Assembly (NCBI GenBank): GCA_020746875.1
Contig: JAGTJL010000003.1
Location: 1,364,001 to 1,428,000, forward strand
DNA length: 64,000 bases
Source of the DNA: Rhexocercosporidium sp. MPI-PUGE-AT-0058
Lineage: Eukaryota; Ascomycota; Leotiomycetes; Helotiales
Direction: 5' to 3'
The translations under genes and the position numbers were made by a program. Under the pieces are notes generated by a model that saw only the letters and a list, made by a program, of their open reading frames with translations, was not told the DNA's origin and did not search any database. Below, piece after piece: positions 38,196 to 50,528 of this stretch. Each line of letters starts with the position of its first letter. The stretch's first letter is position 1.

Positions 38196-39743
38196 GCGAA
38201 TTATTAAGAATATTATTAAAGATATAATTATCGGGGGGAAAAAAATACGAATCTCTTAAGCGAAGACTTACTTTAATTATATATTAAACGAATTCAAAAA
38301 TTAATTAAAAGCTCCGAAAATTAAAACTCAAAAGTAAAAGAATATATTAATAGCCCGAGCATAATAAATAAACTTTTAATTTTAAAATATACTCTTATTT
38401 TAAAAGGGCCTCTTAAATAAAATAAGAAATTAAAAGTTTATTTTAAGTATAAAATAAGACTTAAAAGCATTCTATTCGCGTAAGAGTATATAATTTATTA
38501 ATCGAAATTTAAACGTATTATAAAATTAAGCACAGGATCCGCCTTTATTATTACGTATCGAGATTTAAATACCGTCGAGACTTCGATTATAAAAGAAGAC
38601 TTCGGTAATAATTTTAATATTATATTTTTAAATTAAAATATAAAGTATTCGGACGACAAAAATAAGATAAGTAAAAGTAATACGCTTTTAAATTATAATA
38701 AAAAAAAGCTTATTAAAATTAAATATACTTATTAAAAGCTCGGCAAAAGTAAAAAAGGTAATTAAAAGTAAAAGGAAAAAAAAGAAGATTATAAAAGAAT
38801 TAAATAATAAAGTATTTATAATACTTATAATTATCTTTAAATAAACACGCTTTAATAAAAGCAACCTTAAGCTCGGGGGTAAGCTTAATCTCGGGAGTAA
38901 TTAAATCTTTAATTAATATAATAATCTTCGAGATTTAATAAAGATTATATATTATATAATAATAATAATAATATAATCGAGTCGCTAATTATTAAAAGAG
39001 AAGATCTTACTTTTAAAAATTAAAAATTAAAATCTTTTACTTAAATTAAAATAATAAAATTATTTTAAGAATTACTTAATAAAAGAGTAATTTAAAAAAG
39101 ATATAAACTTAAAAATAAAGATAATAAATAAACAAAATTATTAAACCTTAAAAATATTTAATTTAAATATTATATTAATACTTATCCTACTTATATAAGT
39201 CTTAAATATAAGTTAGATTTAAAAAGATATATTTTAAGATATAAATCTCGAATTATTATATAAAATAATCTCTAAAGTAAATTAATAATCGTCTTTATAT
39301 ACGCTAACACGCTCTTAATTAAATCCTTTTAAATCGCTATAGCGCTCGTAACTTATTTTGACTTAGAAGTCAAGTATTATAGCGTAATTAATACGTTTAT
39401 TAACGCTTTTTAAGATATAAACAGCGAAACCGTATATTATAAATTCCTTTTAAGTTTTAATAAGCTTAGATATATATTATAAATTAATTACGCTTTCTAC
39501 GGGATACGTAACTCTTTATACTTATAATATAAGTATATTAATAAAACGTTAATAAATGTAAAATTAATTTCATATTCAAAGAAACTATATATATTTATAA
39601 ACTTTAATTATAAAATCTTTATTTTCTTTTACGTAGATAATATTTAAGTGCTTTATTACCAATACGACTTAAAGCTTGGACAGGATTTTATTAAGCGATT
39701 AAATTAAGCGTACGATATATATAATTTTAAAAATATTAAATAA

Positions 39744-40382
39744 GGCCATAGCTAAATCTCCATACGTGAATAGCTAAATCCCCATACGCTAAGTAAGCGA
39801 GCCAAAAATGAGGAGTGCATTTATTACTACTAAAATTAATATATATAATTATGTACAGTATATATCTGGCCCTCTTATGCCAAATCATTTACTTTAAACT
39901 TTACATCCTGAGTATATACCTCAACTTTACCAATTACTTACAGGGGGCGTAGGGCCATAAGCTTGGGGAAGAGCATCTATAGTAGCAATAATAAGTGGTG
40001 GTAGTAGATGTTACGACCTAGGATCGTACCTCTGATATAGTCGAATAGCTGAATTGGTCTCCAACCAATTCATGTACCCTTTTGGGTCCGCTGGCCCAGT
40101 GGTAAAGCTATTCAATTACTTGGTGTGCAGGCACTCGAACCCCTGTCGTCAGAGTAGAAGTGCGTTGAGGTGTTCAGTTAAGTTTAAATAGCTTTAACTT
40201 CTCTAAATCTTGCCTCAGGGGTAATTACGTAATTATGAAAGTTTATGCTATGTATTAAAGGCCCTTGCTACTTAGTATTAATTAGTATAGCGCGGGAAGG
40301 TTAATAGATGATACTCGCTAAGTTATTAAAAATTTAGCGTATAGGGATTTAGTTATTCACGTATGGAGATTTAGCTATGGCC
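39744..40382. mobile_element. MULE-derived non-autonomous element 2 with foreign insert
   Basis: 639 bases with inverted ends GGCCATAGCTAAATC and exact 8-bp duplication TTAAATAA at 39736-39743 and 40383-40390. The first ~200 and last ~165 bases are closely related to the two ends of the full MULE (44957-45150 and 47290-47457). The transposase gene is replaced by about 270 bases that are unrelated to the MULE. Inserted in the reverse-transcriptase region of Copia-2. Confidence 0.87.
39946..40214 (+). other. Captured segment with tRNA-like A and B boxes
   Basis: Within the MULE derivative. TGGCCCAGTGG at 40092-40102 fits a tRNA internal A box; CACTCGAACCC at 40132-40142 is a weak B-box match about 40 bases downstream, with CAGG/CCTG arms around it. 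I could not fold a full cloverleaf, so this is not called a tRNA gene. It may be a decayed tRNA or a tRNA-derived SINE fragment. Confidence 0.35.
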
Positions 40383-41963
40383 TTAAATAATTCCTAAGAA
40401 TTAAGATAATATATAATAGAAAGCGTAAGACTATCTCTTTGATTTATAATTAATATATTAAAAAGATTACTCGAAAGTTTAAGTAAATTAATAAAAAGTG
40501 TCCTATAATACCACTCCTTTAAATCGATCTTATTAAATATAAATAATAAGTTTTAAAGAAATATATTAAAGCTTATTAAAAAAGAATTAAATCGATATTA
40601 TATATAACGATTCTTATAAGACTAAACGTAGCCTTTGCGATTACCTAACTCTTATAATTTATAATAAATCTTAACTTAAAGCATTTTATAATTATATATT
40701 AACTTATTTGCTACTTATTTAATACGCGCTTTTTAAGAATTATATATAAAAGTAATTAAGAGAAAGCGCTTTATATTACTTTAAATATATTTTTCGCGGA
40801 TAACGTTAAAACTCAAAAGTTATATTAAAGTTATATAATTTTATTATTCGACGGACTATTAATTTAAAAAGCATTAAAGCAATTTACGATTATTACGTCA
40901 ATTATTAAAGCGAAACTATTAATATTAAAGCACACCAAAAAAAAAGCCATAGCTTTTTAATAATTCTTTTAAGACTTAGCTTTTAATGTCGATAAGACTT
41001 AAGAAATCTTTTATAATAATTAATAAACGATTAAATTAATTATAAATAATATCAAAAAGATTACTATTAAACTTCGCTATATAAATATCTAAAACATATA
41101 GCTTAAATAAAGTCCGTTTAAGCTTATAAATAATTTATTAAAAGCGTTAAAAAAATCTACTTAAACTTAAATTAACGAGTAATTATCGTTTTTAAGACCT
41201 TCGCGAACTTCTTTAAATTTTATATAAAATTGCTAAATTCTGTTAAAAATCCCGTATTAATATTAATATTATTATTAAAATTATCTTTTTTATTGCGTTT
41301 TAAACCCGGCTTTTAAGAGCGTACCGGAAGATTTAATTCTATGTTTTTATTAAACTCCTTATTACTTATTAAGTCTTTTATTAAAGCTTTTAAAATAGTT
41401 TTATACTTTTTAATACTTTGCGAACCGTTAGTGAAATACTTAATTGATTATAATATAATTATTATACTTTTCTGTTATTAAAGTTTATAATTATAATTAA
41501 TCTTTTATTATATTTAAATATATCTCTTATAATAAACTCGTACTTATAACCGGAGGTATAATTATAATATCGACTTTTAATAGCGAAAATATTAGCGAAA
41601 TAATATCTACGATTATTACGGCCATTAATAATAATATAAATATATAATAAATAAGGATTTGTAAATTTTTTTTTAAATCTTAATTAAAATAAGTAAAATA
41701 AGTTATTAATAAAAAGTAAGCTTTAAAATAATATATATATATATTTCGAGGGCGCTTAATAAGAAAGCGAGGCTTAAATGGAATACGAGATAATTTACGC
41801 TTTTTTAAAATTAATAAAAAACAAGTGCGAGTCTTAAAAGTAAGAAGAAGGGCAAGAGAGGGAATCGAATTAAAACGTAAAACGCGCGAAGTAAAGGAAA
41901 TGTATTAAAAGCTATTTTTATTTAATATAATAACGCTTTTATTTAATATAATTAATAATTATA

Positions 41964-44332
41964 GGATCGGAAATCACCATCCTCCGGCAAAGCTGCGCCT
42001 TTAAGTAAGGCGTACTAAAAAGCAAACGCGTATTAAAAAGCAAGATATTTTCATTTAAATTATATAGAATATTATATAACTTTAATGCAATTCTAATATA
42101 AAAATTCTTTTTTAATCGTAAATCTTTTAAAAATACTTTTATTTAATTATGCTTAAGAATTATAAATAACTAAAGCGTTGCAAGAATATTACGACGCGCC
42201 AGCGCTTAAACCTTCGCTAAAGAAGCTCTTCCTCAAGCACTTTATTAAATATAATACTTTATATAATCGTTTTAATAAGAGACTTGCGCAGAATTGAGGA
42301 GGCTATAATATAAGGTTGACGAAGAAAGAAAACGAAGGATTAAAGAAGTTTATATAGTTTTTAATACGAATTAAAGCTCCGCCAAGAAAGAAAGATATCG
42401 TCGCCGCTGCGAATTCGATTCTAGTTATAAGAGGTTAATTAAAGGTATCGAAAGACTAAGGCCGACGGTATTTAAAGAAGAATAAAGCTCTATTCAAAAG
42501 CCTCCGAGCTAAAACTTTCTTTATAGAGCGTAAAGTTACTTACTAAAAGGAAGAGATTCAGCGCTATTTCGACGACTTTAAAGCTATCCTCGAGGAGTTC
42601 AATATTCAGCAAAAAGACGTATAGAATTTCGATAAGATTAATTTCCGAATAAGCTACTTACGAGGCCGGACCGTAATCGTTCCTATAAACGTATAAGCTG
42701 TATATCTTGCAGATCCTAATAATAGAGAATCGATTACCTTCTTAAAGTGTGTTTCTACGAAAGGAAAGAGTATTGAATCGTTCTTAATAATTAAAGAAGA
42801 AGTAATGGCGGAAAAGCTCTTTAACAACTCGATTTCTAATAATATAATTCTTATCGCAACTCTTACTGGTTTTACGAACGATATTAATATATATCGATAG
42901 ATTAAATACTTTAAGAGATATATAAGTAAAGAGATCGGCGAGCGCTGGAGGTTATTAATAATAGATAACTACAGTTCGCACCTCTCCGATCACTTTAAGT
43001 GATTTGCTTAAAAGTATAAAATTATACTTTTTCTCTTTTTTACGCACTTAACTTACCTTTTATAACCTCTCGACGTTAGCATATTCTCTCTTATAAAAGG
43101 CTATTATTAAAACGAGCTTTTCCTATCGATTAGATTCGGAGACGTTACGTTTAATAAAATCGATTTCTTTACGGCGTGAAAGGAAATTCATACCTAAATT
43201 ATAAAGCCGCAGACTATTTATTACGCGTAAAAGAAAGCAGGCTTCTTTCTATTCAACCCAGAAGCTATATTTAAGTCTATAAAGAAGTTTAATAGCTATT
43301 CAACTCTCCTTATAACGCAATCAATTATTCTATCGTCGTCGATATCTGCCCCTCCTTTTACCCCGCCTTTAAGGCTATTTCAGCAACCTCTTACAAGCTA
43401 AACTCGACTGGCACACGAAGCTTACCTTAAGCGACGAATCGACGACTATATCGACTCTCTCTATCCTCTTACTCCCTTATATTCATAGTTCTTACGCGCC
43501 TACTACGAATACTCTATAAGGAAAGCGACAGAGGTGCGTTTAATTAAAGCTCGTAAGCTTAAACAGCTTAAACATGCAAAAAATAAGGCTTCTTTACGCG
43601 CCGGAGGTTCTCGATACGTGCAAAAGAGTAATACAATACGGTTTAGTAATGCGAGAGCACAAATATAAGAGCGTATAACTCAAGAGTAACTTCAAAAAAG
43701 CGAGAAAGAAGTAATCAATATAGCAGAGCAACGACGGCTTCGTATAAAGGCTCTTAAGGAAGAGAAAGCTGCAAAAGCAAAGATAAAAAAGCAGCTTCGT
43801 TTACAAAAAGTAGCAAATCAACAAGAGTAATACTTGCGTAAGAAAGTTACAAAAGAAGTTATTCAAGAGCTTTCTAAAGCTCTTAATCGTGCTAGTCTCC
43901 GTGCAAGAAAGAGCTTCTTTAAGAAAGAGCTTTAAAAACCTCTTAAATACTACGTTAAATATAAAGGTAAGATTTAAAAGCTTATAAATAGCCTAATTGA
44001 AAAGGTTATTAACGATTTTATTAATTAAAGAATAAGATATACAAAAATACTATTAATAATTAAAAGTATAAGTATAAATTTAGCTTATTTATAACAAGAA
44101 AAGCGTCGTTAATATATTTCTATAATTATAAGCTTATAGTAAAGTTATAAGCTCTTTAATTCTTAAATAAATATATAAAATCATAATTCTTTATAATTTA
44201 CGTATTATAAAGTTACAATTCATTAAAAGTACTTATTTTCCTACCTTAAATCTTACTTTTTAATACGCGTTTGCTTTTTGGTACGCCCCACCTGAAGGCG
44301 TAGCTTTGCCGGAGGATGGTGGTTTCCGATCC
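41964..44332 (+). mobile_element. Pogo-type DNA transposon P4
   Basis: Inverted ends of about 80 bases, 41964-42043 and 44253-44332, beginning GGATCGGAAAYCACCATCC. Size 2369 bases. The left flank is TA and the right flank is CA, so the expected TA duplication is imperfect. Moderately mutated; inserted in Copia-2 downstream of the RNase H region. Confidence 0.83.
42130..43936 (+). pseudogene. P4 transposase (DDE_1), degraded
   Basis: One plus-strand frame with many TAA/TAG codons. Readable blocks in order: NFDKINFRIS (first Asp region), SITFLKCVSTKGKSIESFLI, RWRLLIIDNYSSHLSDHFK (second Asp), THLTYLLQPLDVSIFSLIKG (third Asp), then a long basic and glutamate-rich coiled tail. Compared with active pogo proteins the second site reads DNYSSH instead of DNHGSH. 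Ends near AAAGAGCTTTAA at about 43935. Start is approximate. Confidence 0.75.
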
Positions 44333-44956
44333 CACAATTAATAGTAAAATATTAAAAAAACGCTTAGGAATCTTTTTAAATAGCGAGCTTAATTTAATAT
44401 AAGAAAATCGAAGGAGAATTAGCTTATTATTAAAGTTATTAATAAGCGCATTTTCATTTTCGCGCGAAGAAAAATTTTATTAATTATTTTTAAGATTTAT
44501 TTTAACGACCGAACAAATAAAAAGAAAATTATTAATAAGTTTATTAATAAGCTTATTATTAAACACTTCTTAATCATCGAACTTATTTTTAAAATCTTAT
44601 AATATAATTATTAGCAATTAATTTAATAACAACAAGGTCATTTAAAAATAAAATTAAGAAATTAAATTAAAGAAGAACTTACTTAACGAGCTGCAATTTA
44701 ATTATTAATACGTGCAGTCGCTACTTTAAAAGCTTTAGGAGATATAATTAATAATTAAATAGAATTTATTAAAATAATTAAATAATTAAAAGATAAAAAA
44801 AAGAAATAAGTAAATAAGTAAGCACGCGAGTATAAAATACGTTAATATTAAGTAAAAGTTAATTATAATAATATAAAAGTCAATATATATATATTTCTAA
44901 GAGTAATTGTAATCGCGCTATTATAATACAAGACGCTTAGATTAATAATAAACTTA

Positions 44957-47457
44957 GGCCACAGCTAAATCGCCATACGTAAATAGCTAAATGGCCATAC
45001 GCTAACCAAGCGAGCCGAAAATGAAGAGTGCATTTATCACCACCAAAATTAGTATGCATAACTATATACAAAGCATATCTGGCCCTCTTATGCTAGTTTA
45101 TCCAAATCATCTACTTCAAACTCTACATCTTAGGTATATACCTCAACTCCACCAATTACATCTCTTTGAATCACAGCTTCACTAGCTATAGTAGCATCTC
45201 CATACTATTTAAATGATAGATTAATAATATACCATACATATACCCTCTTTCTCTCCGTGTACCGGGTTCATAGCTATCCTAATGCCCATCCTCAAGCCTC
45301 TGCATAGCTAATGCAGTCGATGATACGCCAATTTGTACTGGAAAAGTCTGCCCAAGTGATGCAGGGGCAGAGCTAGAGGGCAATTCAAAGAATAAAGGGT
45401 TCCGGCGAGTGTTTGAAGGTAGTACTCTACCACCAAAAGCACCTTTAGGTCTACCCTTCCCCCTTACCTTTAATGGATTCAAGAGTGGTAGAGGAACCAG
45501 GGGAGGAGAATACACTGATTCAGGCCTATTATAATACCAGTGGTAATAAATATCACTCAGTAGGACACTTCCACCTTCTTGCTGTCGTTTCCAAAGGGTA
45601 TAAAGGCAGGGTAAACCAAAAGCTTGTTGTGTAGTACATGTACAGCTATTTGGTAGAGGGCCTTAGGCAGGGAGTTTGCCGAATTCCTATACAATTCTCT
45701 GGAGGGCCCGGCTATGGACAAACTGAAGAACTACAGCCAAAAGAGGTATATTTGTACTATGCCGGGGCCGGAATTGCTGCTGTGCAATAGCTGAAGATAT
45801 GCCGGAGTGTTGAGCATTCCAAAAAAGCTGTAATTTGAGGAATACCCCCCTAAGATCAGCATGTCCACGCTGTAAATACAGCTTCAAAGTGGCATAACAC
45901 CCTTCAATTGGACTAGTAACTGTGACCCCAAAGTGGTATGATTGGTCTACCCAAAAGGCCACTAGCTTCTCTTTCCAAAGGAGCCATATACTCTCACAGT
46001 AGCTCATAGCGCCTACTAGAAACTCAGTCCGCATGTTTGCGAGCGTAGCATTAAATGCCTCCTCAGTTGTACTAGCAAGTAGTATATTCCAGGAGCTTAG
46101 GAATGCTTGAAAGCGTGGATGGCGTATCCAGTTTCCATTGGAATCCTTAATAGGGCCTGGGAAGTACTTCTTAGTCTTTGCTAACACATTCATATTGACG
46201 TGCCAGCGGCAGAGGAGGTGACGGGTAGTAGGAAAGAATGTCTCAATACATTTAATAAGAGCCAATTCCCTATCTATTATAATAGAAACTGGCTCCTGAA
46301 TCATGTACTAAGACATCAAATCTCTGAGTTGTGTAATAGCCCAAGTGTAGTCCCCCTGAGTTTCCCCTGATAGAAATGCCAACCCAAACTAGACCACCAT
46401 ATTATTCCCTATAATTCCACATATATTCAGCAATGGCATGTTGAATCGGTTGGTTTTGTATGTACAATCGAGTAATAAAACATCAGAATACTGCTTCCAG
46501 AGCTCGAGGGAAGTAGGGTAGATGAAGAAGAGTCGTTGGAGGGGACCGCTTTGAGGATGGAACTAAGGGTGGAAATCGTTGGCTTGTAATTCCTATATAA
46601 TCTATTAGTATAAAGGCAGTAAGTTATTGTCAAATAATATACCTCTAATAACCATTGAATCGGGGTCTTTCCACCCAACTGCTTTGTACGCTCTTTGGAA
46701 ACTAGATTTGAGATATCTTTAGAAACCAAAGTAATACTTGAGTCTTGCTCTCGTAAAGTTAATAGAATCTGAATGTTAGATAAACCAGCCTTAGCTAGGG
46801 TATCGATAGAAGCACGAATCTCTGCAGAAGTAAAAGCAATTCTGTGTACTGGATGGGCTATAGAGTCTGCGGAGGCCGCATGGTTATGTGTACCCTCTAG
46901 TACCTTCACTTGCCACTGCCCTAAAATTCTGTCTTTTGTAAGAGTGAGCCTCATTAGACAACCACACTTCTTAGAACCGGTGTTTTGGCGCCTCTTAGAA
47001 GAGTGTACATCCTTTTGCTTCCCCTTTAAGTCGTATTTCCCTGTACGGTCGCAGACAAATAATGCACAGAATAGCTTAATATCCCGTTGTTTGAGAGCAT
47101 AGCCATTAGCTCTCGCATACGCCTGGCAGGCAGCAAAACCAGTAGCAACGTCGCTGTAACTTGCTGTAGGTGGCGCAGGGCCACAAGGTCTAAGAATAGA
47201 AGCTATAATAGTAGTAGGAGTCGTGGTGGTGGCAGTACGTTGAAGTGTTGTTCCCTTCAGCTGTCTGAATAGCTTCATTTTTTTGATTTCCAGGGGTAAT
47301 TACGTAATTATGAATATTTATGATTTGCATTAGTGGCCCTTGCCATACAGTACAAATTAGTATGGCACAGTAAGGTTAATAGATGACACCCGCTAAGTTA
47401 ATAAAATTTTAGCGTATGGCCATTTAGCTATTCACGTATGGCGATTTAGCTGTGGCC
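44957..47457 (-). mobile_element. Full-length Mutator-like element (MULE)
   Basis: 2501 bases; inverted ends of 49 bases (44957-45005 and 47409-47457) with one or two mismatches, beginning GGCCACAGCTAAATCGCC. Exact 8-bp duplication TAAACTTA at 44949-44956 and 47458-47465, within the 8-11 bp range of Mutator elements. It has near-normal base composition and carries one transposase pseudogene, so it is a young insertion into Copia-2. It is the likely parent type of the two deletion derivatives at 30105 and 39744. Confidence 0.92.
45279..47278 (-). pseudogene. MULE transposase (FAR1-like + MULE core + SWIM), five nonsense codons
   Basis: Minus-strand gene from ATG at 47278 with one 50-nt intron (46593-46642, GTATAT...TATAG); the two exons join in frame. 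Exon 1 (212 codons) has a FAR1-like N-terminal zinc domain (VCDRTGKYD, SKKCGCLMRL, LEGTHNHAA). Exon 2 has the MULE core LLLDCTYKTNRFNMPLLNIC, then IIIDRELALIK and LLCRWHVNMNV, and a C-terminal GRPKGAFGG block. Five stops interrupt one unbroken frame, starting at 46565, 46391, 46310, 45689 and 45665 on the minus strand; four are TAG, one TAA. The SWIM-type finger reads CTC...GLPCLY: the terminal His is Tyr, a single C-to-T change. Non-functional as it stands. Confidence 0.9.
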
Positions 47458-48034
47458 TAAACTTATTAACTCGGGAGGCGGCGTATTATATAAGCTAATA
47501 AAAAGCTGGCATATATTATTACGGCTTTTTATTATATATAATAATTATTTAAAAAGGATTAAATTTATTAATTATAATTTAGTAATTTAATAATTAAACG
47601 AGACGGCACGAGATTTTAATTATAAATTAAACCTTACTTTAATTTTATTTCTAAAACCTACGATTTACACGCGTTAAATATAATAATTAAAATCTTATTT
47701 ATTTAATTACTACAGCTTAATTATATATTTAAATCTTATTTATGTAATTATATATAATTTAAATACGTGTTTATATTCTTATTTATTACTAATATTAATT
47801 ACTTAATAAACTATTTATATTAATATATAAAGTCTTTATATATTATATCTTTAAAATACATATTAATATTTTCATTTATTATAATATTTTAAGAGTATTA
47901 ATTTATTACTCGGCGCTATGCTTTTATTAAAAACTAATATATATACTCGGGGAGCTTATATTATATTTCTCGATTGCTTATACGCTTTTAAATAATAAAG
48001 CTTATTTATATAAAGGAGCCTTATTATAGAAGTA

Positions 48035-48222
48035 TATCGCGCCTTAGCGCAGTTTACTAATTATATATATACTCTCTAAGCACTCACGTGTATATATACT
48101 CGGGTTATAATTTTTTTTTATAAAAGATAACGCTTACTTTAATATATCTTTTAAACCCTTGCTCTCTACGTTAATCGTAAAGCTCTTAAATTATTAAAAG
48201 CCTGCTCTACTTCTATCCGATA
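48035..48222 (+). repeat. 3' LTR of Copia-2
   Basis: About 188 bases, direct repeat of 33074-33267. Confidence 0.7.
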
Positions 48223-49859
48223 ATAACGTTATAAAAACTTAATTTATTTTATAATTATTTTAAATTGATTTTTTTAAGATTTATTTATTTTAAAAAAGAG
48301 TTTTCTTTTAAAGTTTTTAATTTTCCGGAAAAGCTTCGTTTTTTTTTCTTACTTTTATTTTTTATTCTGCGAGTTATTATATATTTTATTTAAGTAATCT
48401 CTTATATAAATAGTATTTTCCTTCAAAAATAAAAGCAGTTTTTAATTATATGACGTACAAAAAGCGCACCCGCAGTCTGTAAACTGCGTATTTGGCTCTA
48501 TAGCCTCTTTACCCTGTAACCACGTGATATTCTGTCCGATAATATCGATATCGTGGACGTTATTATTTAAAAAAAAAGAATAATTATTATATATACTTAT
48601 TTATTTTATTTATATAGAATCGGACTTATAATATAAAAAAGCCGAGGCTTTTATAATATTAATAAAATTAGTTTTACTTATATTTTTAATTACGCCGGCG
48701 TTTTGCTTTCTTTTACGAGTAACTTTTTTTATAATAGTAGGTGTAAACCACACCACTTTCTCGCCCGCTTTAAAGTAGGGGAAAGCAAGATATCCGCGGA
48801 AAGTAAGTTTGTTCGCGCTCGCACTAAATTTAGTAGTAAATAAGATAATTAGTTATTATTAGAATATCAGAATTTCTTAAAAAATTATTTAATATTTGAA
48901 AATATATATATAATTTAATAGAATCTAATAAAATTATTATTACTTATAATTAAATCAAGTAACGCAATAAATCTTAATAGCGAAGAAGGTATATAAATAT
49001 CACCTTCGTTACCTTTGTTACCTTTATCTTTATCTAACTTCATTCGTCTTAAAGGAGAGGATAGTAAATTATTATTATCTTCTTAATCCCTTATATTAAA
49101 ATCATTACTAATTAATATAGCCGCTAATAGGTTCCGCTTAACACTAAATGCACGCTCTTCATTTAATAACGCCGGATTAATAAGAATATTAAGAGGACAG
49201 AAATCGATCGGATTTTTTATAATAACTTCGTTATATTCTTTTTATTTATAAGCTAGCTTATTTTAAAAAATAAATAGACGTTAATTAAAAGTATCTTTCT
49301 TTTCTTTTAATAGGTTTTTCTTACGGTCTTATATTAATATAAAGCGTAAAAAGAAAATAAGATTTCTAAGTCGTCGCTAGTTTTTTACGAATTTCTTTCG
49401 TTCTCTTTTAGTTTTCCGGTTAATTATTCTTTTAGCGTAAAGCTTTCTTTTAATTTTGTTTTTTTTAAGATTAAGAGACGACGAGCTTTTTTTAATATTC
49501 TCTTCCGTAAGTCAGCTTTTTAAATTTTAATTTTAATTAATATTATAAATATAAGTAAAAAACTTTTACGTTATAAACTTATACGAGAAATAAGTTTTTT
49601 CTATTAAAATAATACTTATTTCTTCTGATTTTCTATAGCTTTTATTTTATATAAACTCTTATAAGTAAAATAAGTTTAAGTTATAAGTAAAAAATCGTCG
49701 TATTTTCTTTTTATTAAAGAAAAAAGTGCGGTTTTAATTTTTAATATAAAATCTTTAAGTTATTAAAAGAGTTTATTATACGTGATTAGAAAATAATGCT
49801 TTTCTAATAAAAGAAGCTTATAGTTTTACTTTAATTACTAGTATAAACTAGTTTAATTT
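48223..49859. other. A+T-rich DNA, mostly unassigned repeat remnants
   Basis: Follows the Copia-2 LTR. A less mutated pocket of about 90 bases lies at 48450-48540. On the minus strand around 49210-49100 a frame reads ERAFSVKRNLL, faintly like an hAT transposase end; too weak to call. The part nearest 49860 may be the tail of pogo remnant P3. Confidence 0.4.
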
Positions 49860-50270
49860 ATTATAATTATATTATTTATTTTATTATTAAAATTGCTTTC
49901 GTCTTTAATTTTATCTTCGAAATAATTATAATATAAGAAGTTTAAACCGGCGTCTTTCTTAGACTTTTTATTATATTCTTTAACCTTTTTTTGAATTATT
50001 TTAAAGTCTATAAGCTATACTTTAGCGTATTTAAAAGCGTGTTTAATAAAACGTTTTATAAAGGTTTTACGGCGAATTTCAAGGAGATTATAAAAGAAGT
50101 AATATAAGTTATATTTTAGTTCGTACGCACGTATAGCGTTTATTATAGCGACTTATTAATATCTCTTCTATTAGCGAAAATAGCTTACGTTATACGGTAA
50201 TAATAAATGCGTTTAATAAAAAGGGAATTTAATAAGTTATATTTTATTTGCTTTTATTTTAAGAATAAAG
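49860..50270 (-). pseudogene. Pogo remnant P3, C-terminal part of transposase
   Basis: Minus-strand frame reads LLEIRRKTFIKRFIKHAFKY and DFKIIQKKVKEYNKKSKKD, matching the end of DDE_1 transposases (IRxxTFxxxTIxxAFxxxG...). It is separated from its N-terminal part at 57046-57737 by Gypsy A2, whose TAAAG duplication marks the cut. Confidence 0.6.
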
Positions 50271-50528
50271 TATAACGACACTAGCCAAGAGAGCGGTGTA
50301 AGAAGTATATAATAGTACTTTAGTTAAGGCTATCGAGAACTAATAAGTCTAATACAAAGGAAACAAGAAGATAAAGAAAGAAAGAAGGAGTAAAAAGAGT
50401 ATGAGTTTATATATATAAGCTCTTCCGAAACCCTTCCGGTACTAGTCCGATTCGGCATGACTTAATTACCTTTAAACCCCTGGATTCCCTGACTCGCTAA
50501 GAAGCTCTTAAGTTCACTTATTGTCATA
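50271..50528 (-). repeat. 3' LTR of Gypsy A2
   Basis: 258 bases, direct partner of 56783-57040; a purine tract on the minus strand adjoins its inner edge, making it the 3' LTR. Confidence 0.88.

Larger units (their letters stand above)
33074..48222 (+). mobile_element. Copia-2 retrotransposon, hosting four other insertions
   Basis: LTR-like repeats at 33074-33267 and 48035-48222 start TATCGCGCC and end near CGATA. Plus-strand pol is readable: a gag-pre-integrase segment near 35470 (LSSNALKKLINTARNIKI) and reverse transcriptase near 39340-39700 (SFRALIAIAARFDLE, then FYVDNIQVLYH, the YVDD-type site with Asp to Asn), continuing at 40390 after a MULE derivative. Inserts are 35597-38195, 39744-40382, 41964-44332 and 44957-47457. 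Its flanks do not show a convincing duplication (ACTAC left, ATAAC right), so the outer junction may be rearranged. Confidence 0.72.

Noticed and set aside
40084..40155. Functional tRNA gene inside the MULE derivative
   Set aside because: B box matches poorly and acceptor, D and anticodon stems do not pair; kept only as a tRNA-like segment.
49080..49210. Minus-strand frame ERAFSVKRNLL resembling the end of an hAT transposase
   Set aside because: Short, interrupted and without catalytic motifs or terminal repeats; could be chance in A+T-rich DNA.
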